64,000 bases of DNA from the NCBI RefSeq assembly GCF_002027705.1, contig NZ_MBTG01000013.1, positions 62,001 to 126,000 on the forward strand, in the 5' to 3' direction. The position numbers and the translations under genes were made by a program. Source of the DNA: Paenibacillus ferrarius. Lineage in GTDB: Bacteria; Bacillota; Bacilli; Paenibacillales; NBRC-103111. Positions 7,393 to 15,088 of this stretch are shown here, piece after piece. How positions within the stretch are numbered: position 1 is the stretch's first letter; each line of letters starts with the position of its first letter. Under the pieces are notes generated by a model that made no database searches, had not been told where the DNA came from, and saw nothing but the letters and a program-made list of their open reading frames with translations.

Positions 7393-8082
7393 TTAGAATT
7401 CCAAACTTTGTCCTGGTTCCATAACTTGTCCCTTGATGCCCTCAGAAGATAGGCTTTGTACAAAAGCATGAGGGTCCTGCTCAATAATCGGGAATGTATC
7501 ATAATGCATGGGAATAACCATTTTGGCTTGCAGAAAACGGGCAGCGATAACAGCATCGCTAGGCCCCATGGTGAAGTTATCGCCAATCGGCAGGAACGCC
7601 AAATCAATGTTATGTAAGTTGCCGATGAGCTGCATATCCCCAAAAAGCCCTGTGTCCCCGGCGTGATAAATCGTTTTGCCCTCCGCTTGGATTAGAAAAC
7701 CGCTGGCCATTCCGGCATAAATGCTTTCTTGCGTGCCCGGCGGGTTATAGGAAGAATCGTGCAGGGCGGGTGTCATTTTTATTTTACCAAAAGGAAACTC
7801 AAACGAACCTCCGATACCCATCGGATGTGTTTTGGCCCCTTGAAAAGCCAGATATCGGCAAAGATCATTCGGAGCGATAATTGTAGCTTGATTACGTTCA
7901 GCAATCTCTAAAGAATCACCCAGATGGTCATTATGACCATGCGTGACCAGAATATAGCTTACCTTGATGTCTTCCGGCTTCACAATCGCCTTAGGATTAT
8001 GACGCAAGAATGGATCTATGATGATCGCATGCTCTTTGAATCGAATCTCTATACAGCTTTGGCCATGAAAAGTAAGGTTCAT
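7393..8082 (-). CDS. UPF0173 metal-dependent hydrolase (metallo-beta-lactamase fold)
   Basis: A 229-residue protein of the metallo-beta-lactamase superfamily, UPF0173 group. It begins MNLTFHGQSCIEI, the family's usual first strand, carries the zinc motif THGHNDHLGD (about residue 55), the second metal ligand HAGDTGLFGD, and a third GAHxx-type region near IPMHYDTFP. I start it at 8082 because GGAGG lies 9 bases upstream; the frame remains open to 8136 but that 18-residue extension is highly charged and without a ribosome site. First gene of the operon with the Dabb protein and phosphoesterase. Physiological substrate of this group is not established. Confidence 0.88.
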   Translation of the reverse strand: MNLTFHGQSCIEIRFKEHAIIIDPFLRHNPKAIVKPEDIKVSYILVTHGHNDHLGDSLEIAERNQATIIAPNDLCRYLAFQGAKTHPMGIGGSFEFPFGKIKMTPALHDSSYNPPGTQESIYAGMASGFLIQAEGKTIYHAGDTGLFGDMQLIGNLHNIDLAFLPIGDNFTMGPSDAVIAARFLQAKMVIPMHYDTFPIIEQDPHAFVQSLSSEGIKGQVMEPGQSLEF

Positions 8083-8186
8083 CTCCGTATGCCTCCGTCT
8101 TTCATCATTTTTTTGGTTGTCTTGCTTCTTCATCATCTATTTTAACATATTTTATTTGCCAAATTAAAAAGTCATCTTTATACTAT

Positions 8187-8220
8187 ACATAGATATACGA
8201 TGCATAGATAATCTATATAT
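8187..8220 (+). promoter_or_regulatory. Candidate operator of the PadR-HAAS/FtsW operon
   Basis: Between the divergent UPF0173 and PadR genes, CATAGATA occurs twice 14 bases apart (about 8189 and 8203) and ATAGATAATCTAT (8204-8216) is a palindrome. PadR-type repressors usually bind AT-rich dyads in their own promoter; the assignment is inference. Confidence 0.4.
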
Positions 8221-8243
8221 TTAAACAAAGGAGCCTCCCTCGC

Positions 8244-8576
8244 ATGAAAATCAATAAGGAACTTATGAAAGGAAGTACTGTCATTCTCATTCTGACGCTC
8301 TTGAACCGCAAGGACATGTATGGCTACGAGATGACCAAAGAGATGGAGACGCATACGGATGGGGTTTTCACCCTTAAGGAAGGCACTTTGTATCCCATTC
8401 TTCATACACTTGAATCAGAGAAATACGTCGAAGCGTACTGGGACGAAAAAGAGGGGCGCAAACGGAAGTATTATCGCATCACGAAGAGCGGCAAGGCCGA
8501 ACTTGGTCTGAAGAAGGAAGAATGGCAGCTTTTCCGCAGCACCGTTGAACGCGTGATTGGCGAGGGAGGCGTATGA
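8244..8576 (+). CDS. PadR-family transcriptional regulator
   Basis: A 110-residue winged-helix protein of the PadR family (short, PadR-s2 size). It shows the signature NRKDMYGYEMTKEME, then GTLYPILHTLESEKYVEAYWDE, the wing GRKRKYYRITKSGKAEL, and a C-terminal helix for dimerisation. AAAGGAG precedes the ATG by 11 bases. Its stop overlaps the start of the downstream HAAS-FtsW gene by four bases (8573-8576), so the two are translationally coupled. In Firmicutes PadR genes are very often paired with a HAAS-domain membrane protein; the regulator probably represses this operon until an envelope signal or drug is sensed. Confidence 0.92.
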   Translation: MKINKELMKGSTVILILTLLNRKDMYGYEMTKEMETHTDGVFTLKEGTLYPILHTLESEKYVEAYWDEKEGRKRKYYRITKSGKAELGLKKEEWQLFRSTVERVIGEGGV

Positions 8577-9922
8577 TGCAGCTCAAATATGAGGAAAACA
8601 TCCGCGAGTTTTTGAAGCAAGTCCTCTCGCATATCCGGGCTAAAGAAGTTCATCGCGAGGTGCGAATGGAGCTTGAAAGTCACTTGCAAGATATCATTGA
8701 GGAGAAATTAAGCAAAGGGATTGCGCTGAACACGGCCATTCAAGAAGCCATCAGCCAGATGGGAGCTCCTGAATTGATAGGCGCACAGTTTCACAAGGTG
8801 CATCGGCCTCGGACCGATTGGAAGCTGCTTGCCCTTATGGCTGTGTTTATGCTGTTTGGCCTTCTCGCCGTTTTTGCCGCTCAAGTCTCGCTCAGCGAAC
8901 GAATACCCTTTAATCAGATTGGTATGAAGCAAGTTATCTATACGATTGTTGGCGTAGCACTCATGCTCACCATTAGCTTTGCAAACTATCAGAAACTAGC
9001 CAAATACTCGTGGACTTTATACTTCGGAACACTTCTTCTCCTGCTTTACGCCATCATGACGGGAGGCAGGGTAAACGGGTTACATAGTTATTTGCAAATC
9101 GGAGTAATAGCTCTTAATTTCGTCTCTCTTTCCCCCTACTTCATCTTGCTGTCATTAGCAGGCATATGGAGCACTTCATCCAAAGTAAAAAGCAACGAAT
9201 CGTTCATCCGCTCAATGGCTCGTAAGGTTTGGATTAACTTTGGCATCGTTATACTTCCCAGTATTATTATCCTAAAAGCACACTCCATCGTAGATTTTGT
9301 GATCTTTATTGTGGGATGCATGGTTATGCTGCTTGTATTAAAAACAAAACGAAGCATCTTTCTTGCCCATATTAGCTTGCTATTTGGAACCATACTGTTC
9401 GTAATGCTAAAAGAAACTTACCTTTCTTATCGTATTGGGCGTTTGACCGCCTTTTTAAATCCAAACGAAGATCCACTAGGAACCAACTATGTCCTCAACC
9501 AATCCAAAAAAGCGATCGAATCCGCCGGCTGGTGGGGACATGGCTTCGGGGCATCACTCAACACACTGCCTGAATTTCATTCCACTATGATGTTCCCGTT
9601 TCTCATCTATTGCTTCGGATGGCTTGCGGGCATCTTGATCCTAATGTTGGTCATTCTATTCATCTTCCATTCGCTGCAAATCAGCAAAAAGGTGCACGAC
9701 CCCTACGGGAAAGCTTTGATTTCTAGTCTACTTGCTCTATTTGTGATTCAGTTTATTTGGCCTATGCTCATGTCGTTTGGATGGGCGCCGCTAAGCTCTT
9801 TCTCAATTCCCTTTATCAGCTATCAGGGCGCTCATGGCGTCTTTCAATTCGCCGCTATCGGCGTTATTCTAAGTGTTTACAGACGCAAGGACATCATTCC
9901 CAGCATCTCAAAATCGAAATAA
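8573..9922 (+). CDS. HAAS domain fused to FtsW/RodA/SpoVE-like membrane protein
   Basis: A 449-residue protein. Residues about 1-80 are a HAAS-type helical domain (EVHREVRMELESHLQDIIEEKLSKG, AIQEAISQMGAPELIGAQF); residues about 83-440 carry roughly ten membrane helices of the SEDS family (FtsW/RodA/SpoVE), with the recognisable loop RLTAFLNPNEDPLGTNYVLNQSKKAI and GWWGHGFG. SEDS proteins polymerise peptidoglycan from lipid II. In the region that normally reads LPExHTDFIF, with the catalytic Asp, this protein has LPEFHSTMMF (His336-Ser337-Thr338), and the following GEELG is replaced, so the polymerase residue appears lost. It may be a sensor or decoy rather than an enzyme. Overlaps and follows the PadR gene. 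Confidence 0.85.
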   Translation: MMQLKYEENIREFLKQVLSHIRAKEVHREVRMELESHLQDIIEEKLSKGIALNTAIQEAISQMGAPELIGAQFHKVHRPRTDWKLLALMAVFMLFGLLAVFAAQVSLSERIPFNQIGMKQVIYTIVGVALMLTISFANYQKLAKYSWTLYFGTLLLLLYAIMTGGRVNGLHSYLQIGVIALNFVSLSPYFILLSLAGIWSTSSKVKSNESFIRSMARKVWINFGIVILPSIIILKAHSIVDFVIFIVGCMVMLLVLKTKRSIFLAHISLLFGTILFVMLKETYLSYRIGRLTAFLNPNEDPLGTNYVLNQSKKAIESAGWWGHGFGASLNTLPEFHSTMMFPFLIYCFGWLAGILILMLVILFIFHSLQISKKVHDPYGKALISSLLALFVIQFIWPMLMSFGWAPLSSFSIPFISYQGAHGVFQFAAIGVILSVYRRKDIIPSISKSK

Positions 9923-9941
9923 TCTCCCGCTTCATAAAATC

Positions 9942-9978
9942 AAAGTCCCCCATCGGATCACTTCCATTGGCGGACTTT
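9942..9978. terminator. Bidirectional terminator
   Basis: AAAGTCC (9942-9948) pairs with GGACTTT (9972-9978), extended by a CCA/TGG inner stem, with T runs on the plus side. It lies between the convergent HAAS-FtsW and DNA ligase genes and overlaps the ligase stop codon. Confidence 0.65.
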
Positions 9979-10883
9979 TAGCTTTCCCATACACATTCCT
10001 CAGACCTCTTATCCCGTAACAAACCGCGGAACACGGTCATTCTTAACTGATGCGTGTCTGTTCGATCCCGATAATCGATCCTACAACACAATTCCGGCCT
10101 AATCCACTGCGTCTTCACTTCTTTGACGGTATGCAGCTCTTTGCTTAAAGAAAGGATCAAATCCTTGTCCGCCTGGCTAAAACCGTCTGAAACCAGACCA
10201 ACTGGCTTATTTTTCACTGTCCTAAAATTTAACCCGATGATTAACGAGAAAGGTTCCTCGCGGTATCCGAGAATCATTACATCAATCGTTTTGTCATGTT
10301 TTATTTTCAACCAATCTGGGCTTACCGTATCCTGTATGTACTTTGAATTCTTACGCTTGGCGACGATCCCTTCCATGTTGCGTTCTTTCATTAAACTTGC
10401 AAGTATCGTGCCCTTGCCTTCAACAGACATCGTAGCCATCAGGCTTGACGAAGTATCGACGATAGCGGACAAGCGCTTTTTCCTTTCGCTCAGCGGCTCA
10501 TTCCAACATTCTTTCTCAGCAAGCAAGATATCGAAGGCAACGAATACAGCTGGATGGGTGAGGACCGCCTGTTTGATTTTAGCTGAAAGACTGATTCGAC
10601 CACGATAGGCAAAATCATCAAAGACAGGCCTTCCGCCCCGCAACACAATCCCCTCACAGTCCAAAATAACCGCATAAGCTTTGATGGATTTCGCCACTTC
10701 CTTTAATTCAGGAAATTTGGCTGTCACCAATTGTCCATCACGTGTATAAGCCTCTATACGCTCCCCTTGCTTGTGGAGGAGAATCCGTCCCCCATCCCAC
10801 TTGGGTTCAAACAGATAATCATCATCATCAAAAGCCTCATCCCCGCTAGCGACGAGCATCGGTTTAATCGAAGTGAATAACAC
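9978..10883 (-). CDS. ATP-dependent DNA ligase (LigD-ligase-domain type)
   Basis: A 301-residue polypeptide carrying the nucleotidyltransferase motifs of ATP-dependent DNA ligases: motif I EPKWDGGR with the adenylated Lys (about residue 32), DCEGIVLRGG, FVAFDILL, motif IV MEGIVAKRKNSKY and motif V DWLKIKH, followed by an OB-fold half (VMILGYREEP, GLNFRTVK, ELCCRIDYRDRT). It seals nicked DNA using ATP. There is no polymerase or nuclease domain and no Ku gene nearby, so it is either a partner of a distant Ku or an accessory repair ligase. The start is GTG at 10883, set by AGGAGGTG seven bases upstream; an in-frame ATG at 10904 lies on the far side of that ribosome site and is rejected. Confidence 0.88.
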   Translation of the reverse strand: MLFTSIKPMLVASGDEAFDDDDYLFEPKWDGGRILLHKQGERIEAYTRDGQLVTAKFPELKEVAKSIKAYAVILDCEGIVLRGGRPVFDDFAYRGRISLSAKIKQAVLTHPAVFVAFDILLAEKECWNEPLSERKKRLSAIVDTSSSLMATMSVEGKGTILASLMKERNMEGIVAKRKNSKYIQDTVSPDWLKIKHDKTIDVMILGYREEPFSLIIGLNFRTVKNKPVGLVSDGFSQADKDLILSLSKELHTVKEVKTQWIRPELCCRIDYRDRTDTHQLRMTVFRGLLRDKRSEECVWES

Positions 10884-11047
10884 GACAACACCTCCTAAGA
10901 TCATTGTCGGGTTTTTGAGTAGCTTCTAAACGAACAGTACGATTTCATTTTCACCCTTGGCTTCTGGGCGGGTTAAGGTGTTTTCTATAGCTGAGGAGGA
11001 ACTACGATACGCTATTTCATGAAAACAAGCTGCATATACACGCGAAA

Positions 11048-11174
11048 AGGAACTGGAGTCCCCTATTTAGGAATTTCAACTCGTTTTAGAGCCAAATGTA
11101 CCAAATAAGGGACCACAGTTCCGTCTGACCTGCTGATTCACCACTTATAAGCCAAATAACGTACCACAGTTCCG
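11048..11174. repeat. Three copies of a 23-base intergenic repeat
   Basis: Two direct copies at 11101-11123 and 11152-11174 share CCAAATAA and CCACAGTTCCG; a third, inverted copy lies at 11048-11071 (complement reads CCTAAATAGG then a GACTCCAGTTCC end). The copies are about 51 bases apart. They occupy the gap 10905-11413, where I see no gene. Confidence 0.7.
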
Positions 11175-11212
11175 TTTCAGCTCATTTCTGACTTGCCATG
11201 CACGTGCACATG

Positions 11213-11397
<185 letters not shown>

Positions 11398-11413
11398 ACT
11401 CCCCAAAGCTCAC

Positions 11414-12511
11414 CTATTCGACCCTTGCCCGCAATGTCTGATCCAGCCATTCAAACGCATCGCCAAGCACCTGTTTAGGGATATGCCCATACCGGTCGCC
11501 CAGTGATACTTCAAACGAACAGCTTGATTCGTCGCTTTCTCTGAGATAAGCAGTTAAACCTACCCCGCAAGCTTCGTACATGGCGATCAGAATAGCTTCC
11601 AGCTCCTCTTTCGGAACGTGGATATGGACATGAAACATGTTCGTTACCGGCAGCAGCGGCAGCGTTTCAACGGCATGACAGTGATTGTATCGTTCCGCCA
11701 ACTCTTTCGCTTCTTCGTAGTATTGACCCATTTTCGATTGGCGCTGCTTAAAATAATATTCTGCACTTAAAATATAGGGATATAAGCTGATTAAATCTCC
11801 GCCATGCCGCCTTTTCCAGATCTTGGACTCTTGCGTGAATGCCTCATCACCGGCAAGAACCGCTCCCGCGATTCCGCCAATCCCTTTGTAGAAGGACATA
11901 TAGACACTATCAAAAAGTGCGCATATCTCGGCTGCTGACTTCTGGTAATAAGGGAGAATCTCCAGCAATCTGGCACCATCGAGATGCAGCTTGATGCCTT
12001 TCTCGCGACAATAGCTCGAAATAGCTTCTAATTCCTCGTAGTCCGGCAGTTGACCACCGATCTCGCGTTGAGGCAGCTCCAGCAGTAAGCAGGCGATATC
12101 CTCCTTCAGCTCACGTACATCCTCGAGCCGGATCAGTTTGTCCTCATCTGTCAGTAAGACGGCTTCAATGTGATGCAACTGCTTTAGCCCGTCTTCTTCG
12201 TGGATCTCTAAATGACATAAAGGGTGATAGGCTACTCGTTTGACCCCTTTGGCATCGCACCAAATTCGCAAAGCGATTTGCTGCGCCATCGTGCCGCTAG
12301 GGAAAAACACGGCGGACTCTTTGCCGAAGAAAGCAGCCATTTCCGCTTGGAAGTCTTCAATCACTTTCCCTTTGCCATATTGATCACTGTCCAGCTCATC
12401 TTCATAGTGATTCAAAGCTTCTTTTAGCACTTGAATATTTCTTTTGCCGTGACCGCCGATCGGATAAGCCGTTTGCAGAAATGCTTGCTGTAAGGAATTC
12501 GTTGTCGTCAT
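11414..12511 (-). CDS. Low-specificity threonine aldolase-like PLP enzyme
   Basis: A 365-residue fold-type I PLP enzyme of the beta-eliminating lyase/threonine aldolase family, which splits threonine or allo-threonine to glycine and acetaldehyde. Features: DQYGKGKVIEDFQAEMAAFFGKESAVFFPSGTMAQ (substrate and PLP phosphate loop), KLHLDGARLLE with the PLP-stacking Asp, and the Schiff-base Lys in YMSFYKGIGGIAGAVLAGD, followed by RRHGGDLISLYPY. AAAGGAG precedes the ATG. The family is homotetrameric and cytosolic. It stands alone; its divergent neighbour is the Rieske protein gene. Confidence 0.88.
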   Translation of the reverse strand: MTTTNSLQQAFLQTAYPIGGHGKRNIQVLKEALNHYEDELDSDQYGKGKVIEDFQAEMAAFFGKESAVFFPSGTMAQQIALRIWCDAKGVKRVAYHPLCHLEIHEEDGLKQLHHIEAVLLTDEDKLIRLEDVRELKEDIACLLLELPQREIGGQLPDYEELEAISSYCREKGIKLHLDGARLLEILPYYQKSAAEICALFDSVYMSFYKGIGGIAGAVLAGDEAFTQESKIWKRRHGGDLISLYPYILSAEYYFKQRQSKMGQYYEEAKELAERYNHCHAVETLPLLPVTNMFHVHIHVPKEELEAILIAMYEACGVGLTAYLRESDESSCSFEVSLGDRYGHIPKQVLGDAFEWLDQTLRARVE

Positions 12512-12614
12512 TTGTTAATTTCTCCTTTATGGTAGCCTTGCTCCTCAGACTTGGGTTAAAATGAACGTTAGCTTACAAAATGAGCTTATTCTATGCAAAA
12601 AGGGGATTCCCATC

Positions 12615-12908
12615 ATGAAAGAAATCCTGCTCGGAACCAAAGATCAATTTACAACCTTCCCAGCGGAGGTGCATGTACAAGGCAGAGCCTATTTTCTTAC
12701 AGAGGCTGACGGTACTTATCAGCTGCTATCGAGTGTCTGCCCCCATTCCGGTTACACGATAGAACTGGAGAACGGTGAGCTTGAGTGTCCGATGCATGGA
12801 TGGACATTTGAACTGCATACGGGACGCTGTCATAATGTCCCCAGTGCTCGACTAGCCTCCTATGACGTAATCCATAAAGACAGCAGCCTTTTCGCCATCA
12901 TGGCCTAA
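12615..12908 (+). CDS. Rieske [2Fe-2S] domain protein
   Basis: A 97-residue single-domain Rieske ferredoxin-like protein. The cluster ligands are clear: Cys42-Pro-His44 (SVCPHSG) and Cys58-Pro-Met-His61 (LECPMHGWTFEL), with a normal 13-residue spacing between. Such proteins are electron carriers for oxygenases or nitrite-reductase-type systems; no oxygenase is nearby. I start at 12615, where AAGGGG lies upstream; an in-frame ATG at 12561 has no ribosome site and its product would add an atypical segment. The closest relatives by pattern are NirD- or BphF-type proteins, but function cannot be assigned from sequence alone. Confidence 0.88.
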   Translation: MKEILLGTKDQFTTFPAEVHVQGRAYFLTEADGTYQLLSSVCPHSGYTIELENGELECPMHGWTFELHTGRCHNVPSARLASYDVIHKDSSLFAIMA

Positions 12909-12943
12909 CAAGCCTCTCCAGTATATTTTACCAATGGTCAAGC

Positions 12944-12964
12944 TATAATAACAGCTGTTATTAT
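12944..12964 (+). promoter_or_regulatory. 20-bp perfect palindrome upstream of the APC permease
   Basis: ATAATAACAGCTGTTATTAT (12945-12964) is a perfect palindrome 24 bases before the permease ATG and overlaps a TATAAT box (12944-12949). It could be an operator; it lacks the T-run of a terminator on the plus strand. Confidence 0.5.
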
Positions 12965-12988
12965 CCTTTATCTGCGTATAGGAGAGCT

Positions 12989-14347
12989 ATGACGAAACAA
13001 AAGAAAAATAAACCCGCCGCCAAGCTGGCTTGGTGGCAATTGTCTTTGCTGGGCGTGGCTTGTACGATTGGCACCGGTTTTTTTCTGGGCTCGGGCATCG
13101 GCATGACCATGGGCGGCGGGTCCGTCATTTTCATGTTTGCACTTGCGGCCTTTGGAACTTATATGGTCTATGATGTTTTGGCGAAAATGACACAAGCAGA
13201 CCCGCAGCAAGGCTCTTTTCAAACCTATGCCAAAAAAGCCTTTGGCCGCTCGGCAGGCTTTGCCAATGGTTGGGTCTACTGGAGTTCAGAGCTTCTGATT
13301 ATGGGAAGCCAGCTTACTGCCTTATCACTCTTTTCCCGTTTCTGGCTGCCAGCGATCCCCATGTGGGTATTCGCCTGTCTATATGCCATCTTAGGCTTAG
13401 GTGTCATCTTGGCCGGCAATCAAGCTTTTGAACGCACAGAGCGCGTCTTTGCCTTAATTAAAATATCCGCTATCCTCATGTTTCTCGTCATTGCAGGTGC
13501 CGCGGTATTGGGATTTATCTCTGGAAGTACTCATCAACCTCATTTTCCTACGACAAAAGAAGCCTTTTTACCTTCAGGTCCGCTTGGGGCTTGGTCCTCT
13601 TTCATTTATGCGTACTATGCTTTTGGCGGCATTGAAATCTTGGGACTGATGGCCACAAGGCTGAAGCGGCCTGAGGAGGCTCAAAAAGCAGGGAATGTGA
13701 TGCTTCTCGTATTAACTGCCCTTTATATCGCATCACTCATTCTGGCTTTAACACTGCTGCCCCTGGGTGCCGTGCAAGACAAAGAGAGCCCTTTCCAGGC
13801 GGCTCTTGGCGCTTACCGCCTTCCATTCGTCCCTCATGTATTCAATGCCATTCTGATCATAGCTGGCTTCTCAACCATGGTCGCCTCTTTGTTTGCCGTA
13901 ACCACCATTCTCGTGACTATGGCACAAGATCAGGATGCCCCTTCTATCTTTGCCAAACGTACCAAAGGGATTCGACAAATGCCGCTTCCAGCCATTGGAT
14001 TTACGACTGGCGGTATTGCGCTTGCTGTTCTAATGGCCCTTCTATTGCCGGAGAAGCTGTATGCTTATGTCAGTACCGCGGCTAGTATTATGCTGCTTTT
14101 GAACTGGCTTTTTATCCTGCTCTCTTCCGGTCAATTGCTGCAGCTCACCCTTTGGGGCAAGCTGAAACGGTATATCGGGATGCTTCTTATCCTCACCGCG
14201 ATCACAGGAACCCTATTTCATTCGACTAGCCGTCCCGGTTTCTGGGCTAGTCTTCTTTTTATCGTGATCATCGGCTTAGTTACCTTCGGTATGAGCTTCA
14301 AATGGAGAAAACAAAGACTCAGCCAACAAGAACATGAAATGCTTTGA
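12989..14347 (+). CDS. APC-family amino acid permease
   Basis: A 452-residue integral membrane protein with about twelve helices and the APC-superfamily first-helix motif LSLLGVACTIGTGFFLGSGI, which forms the unwound substrate site. Other family marks are AKKAFGRSAGFANGWVYW and a helix-6 region SSFIYAYYAFGGIEILGLMATRLKRPEEAQK. It should import an amino acid or gamma-aminobutyrate-like compound with protons; the substrate is not predictable. TAGGAG precedes the ATG. The gene's 3' end overlaps the convergent LysE-type exporter by 29 bases (14319-14347), an import/export pairing that may be accidental. Confidence 0.88.
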   Translation: MTKQKKNKPAAKLAWWQLSLLGVACTIGTGFFLGSGIGMTMGGGSVIFMFALAAFGTYMVYDVLAKMTQADPQQGSFQTYAKKAFGRSAGFANGWVYWSSELLIMGSQLTALSLFSRFWLPAIPMWVFACLYAILGLGVILAGNQAFERTERVFALIKISAILMFLVIAGAAVLGFISGSTHQPHFPTTKEAFLPSGPLGAWSSFIYAYYAFGGIEILGLMATRLKRPEEAQKAGNVMLLVLTALYIASLILALTLLPLGAVQDKESPFQAALGAYRLPFVPHVFNAILIIAGFSTMVASLFAVTTILVTMAQDQDAPSIFAKRTKGIRQMPLPAIGFTTGGIALAVLMALLLPEKLYAYVSTAASIMLLLNWLFILLSSGQLLQLTLWGKLKRYIGMLLILTAITGTLFHSTSRPGFWASLLFIVIIGLVTFGMSFKWRKQRLSQQEHEML

Positions 14348-14945
14348 ATCCGAAATGCAGGCCAAAGCCAATTAAGGATAATCCCGAAATGATCGATATG
14401 ACGGAAAGCGAGCGGGGCGTAAGAAAATGTTTGAAGGTGCTCGCCAAAGAAGCCATAAAGAGATCCCATACAATAATTCCTATGAACAACATCCCCGTAT
14501 ACAACAGAACGTGATTTCTATCGAATTCAGCTATTGTTTCTGCTAAAACAGACCCGTAAATCCCCACCCAAAAGAGAATAGACAGCGGGCTTGTAATTGA
14601 CATGATAAACCCGGCGAAAAACGATTTGGCCATCGTTTCTTCTGACTTGTAGTCATCCTTCTGGAGCTTCCCGGCGCCGATTAAGCTTTCAACTCCCGTG
14701 TATAACAAAATAAAGCAGCCAAAAATCCACAGAAAAGTTTTCATGAATGGCGTTGTCAGAAAATGCACGAGTCCGAAGTAAATCAGGATGATCAAGATGA
14801 CATCAGCCAACATACCTCCAATCCCAACAAGCCACGCATGAAGAAAACCCCGCTTTATCCCTCTATCCAGCATAGCGGCATTAATGGGCCCAATCGGTGC
14901 CGACAGAGATATGCCTAAAAGCAAAAAACTAAGCATCGTTTGCAA
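14319..14945 (-). CDS. LysE/RhtB-family amino acid exporter
   Basis: A 208-residue, six-helix membrane protein with the LysE-family opening FLLLGISLSAPIGPINAAMLDRGIKRGF and the internal repeat-like FFAGFIMSITSPLSILFWVGIYG. The family exports amino acids such as lysine, homoserine or threonine. The start is uncertain: a TTG at 14945 has GGGTGAG four bases away and gives the family's usual N-terminal length, while an ATG at 14936 is the alternative. Convergent with the APC permease and divergent from the MerR/TipAS gene; no operon partner. Confidence 0.88.
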   Translation of the reverse strand: MQTMLSFLLLGISLSAPIGPINAAMLDRGIKRGFLHAWLVGIGGMLADVILIILIYFGLVHFLTTPFMKTFLWIFGCFILLYTGVESLIGAGKLQKDDYKSEETMAKSFFAGFIMSITSPLSILFWVGIYGSVLAETIAEFDRNHVLLYTGMLFIGIIVWDLFMASLASTFKHFLTPRSLSVISIISGLSLIGFGLHFGFKAFHVLVG

Positions 14946-15035
14946 TTAACTCACCCATTCATTGATTGATTCAAAGCTTGTATCATCCTATTCTAAGGCA
15001 ATAGCTTGTATACCCAATCAGCACTAAAAAAGTGG

Positions 15036-15066
15036 TTGACATTCACGCTGCGTAAAGCTGTACAGT
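15036..15066 (+). promoter_or_regulatory. MerR-type promoter with 19-bp spacer
   Basis: TTGACA (15036-15041) and TACAGT (15061-15066) are 19 bp apart, the overlong spacing that MerR activators correct by twisting DNA. The spacer contains the near-dyad TTCACGC/GCGTAAA. This directly precedes the MerR/TipAS gene, so autoactivation is very likely. Confidence 0.8.
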
Positions 15067-15088
15067 TAAGTTGTCAGGAGGCGAACAG

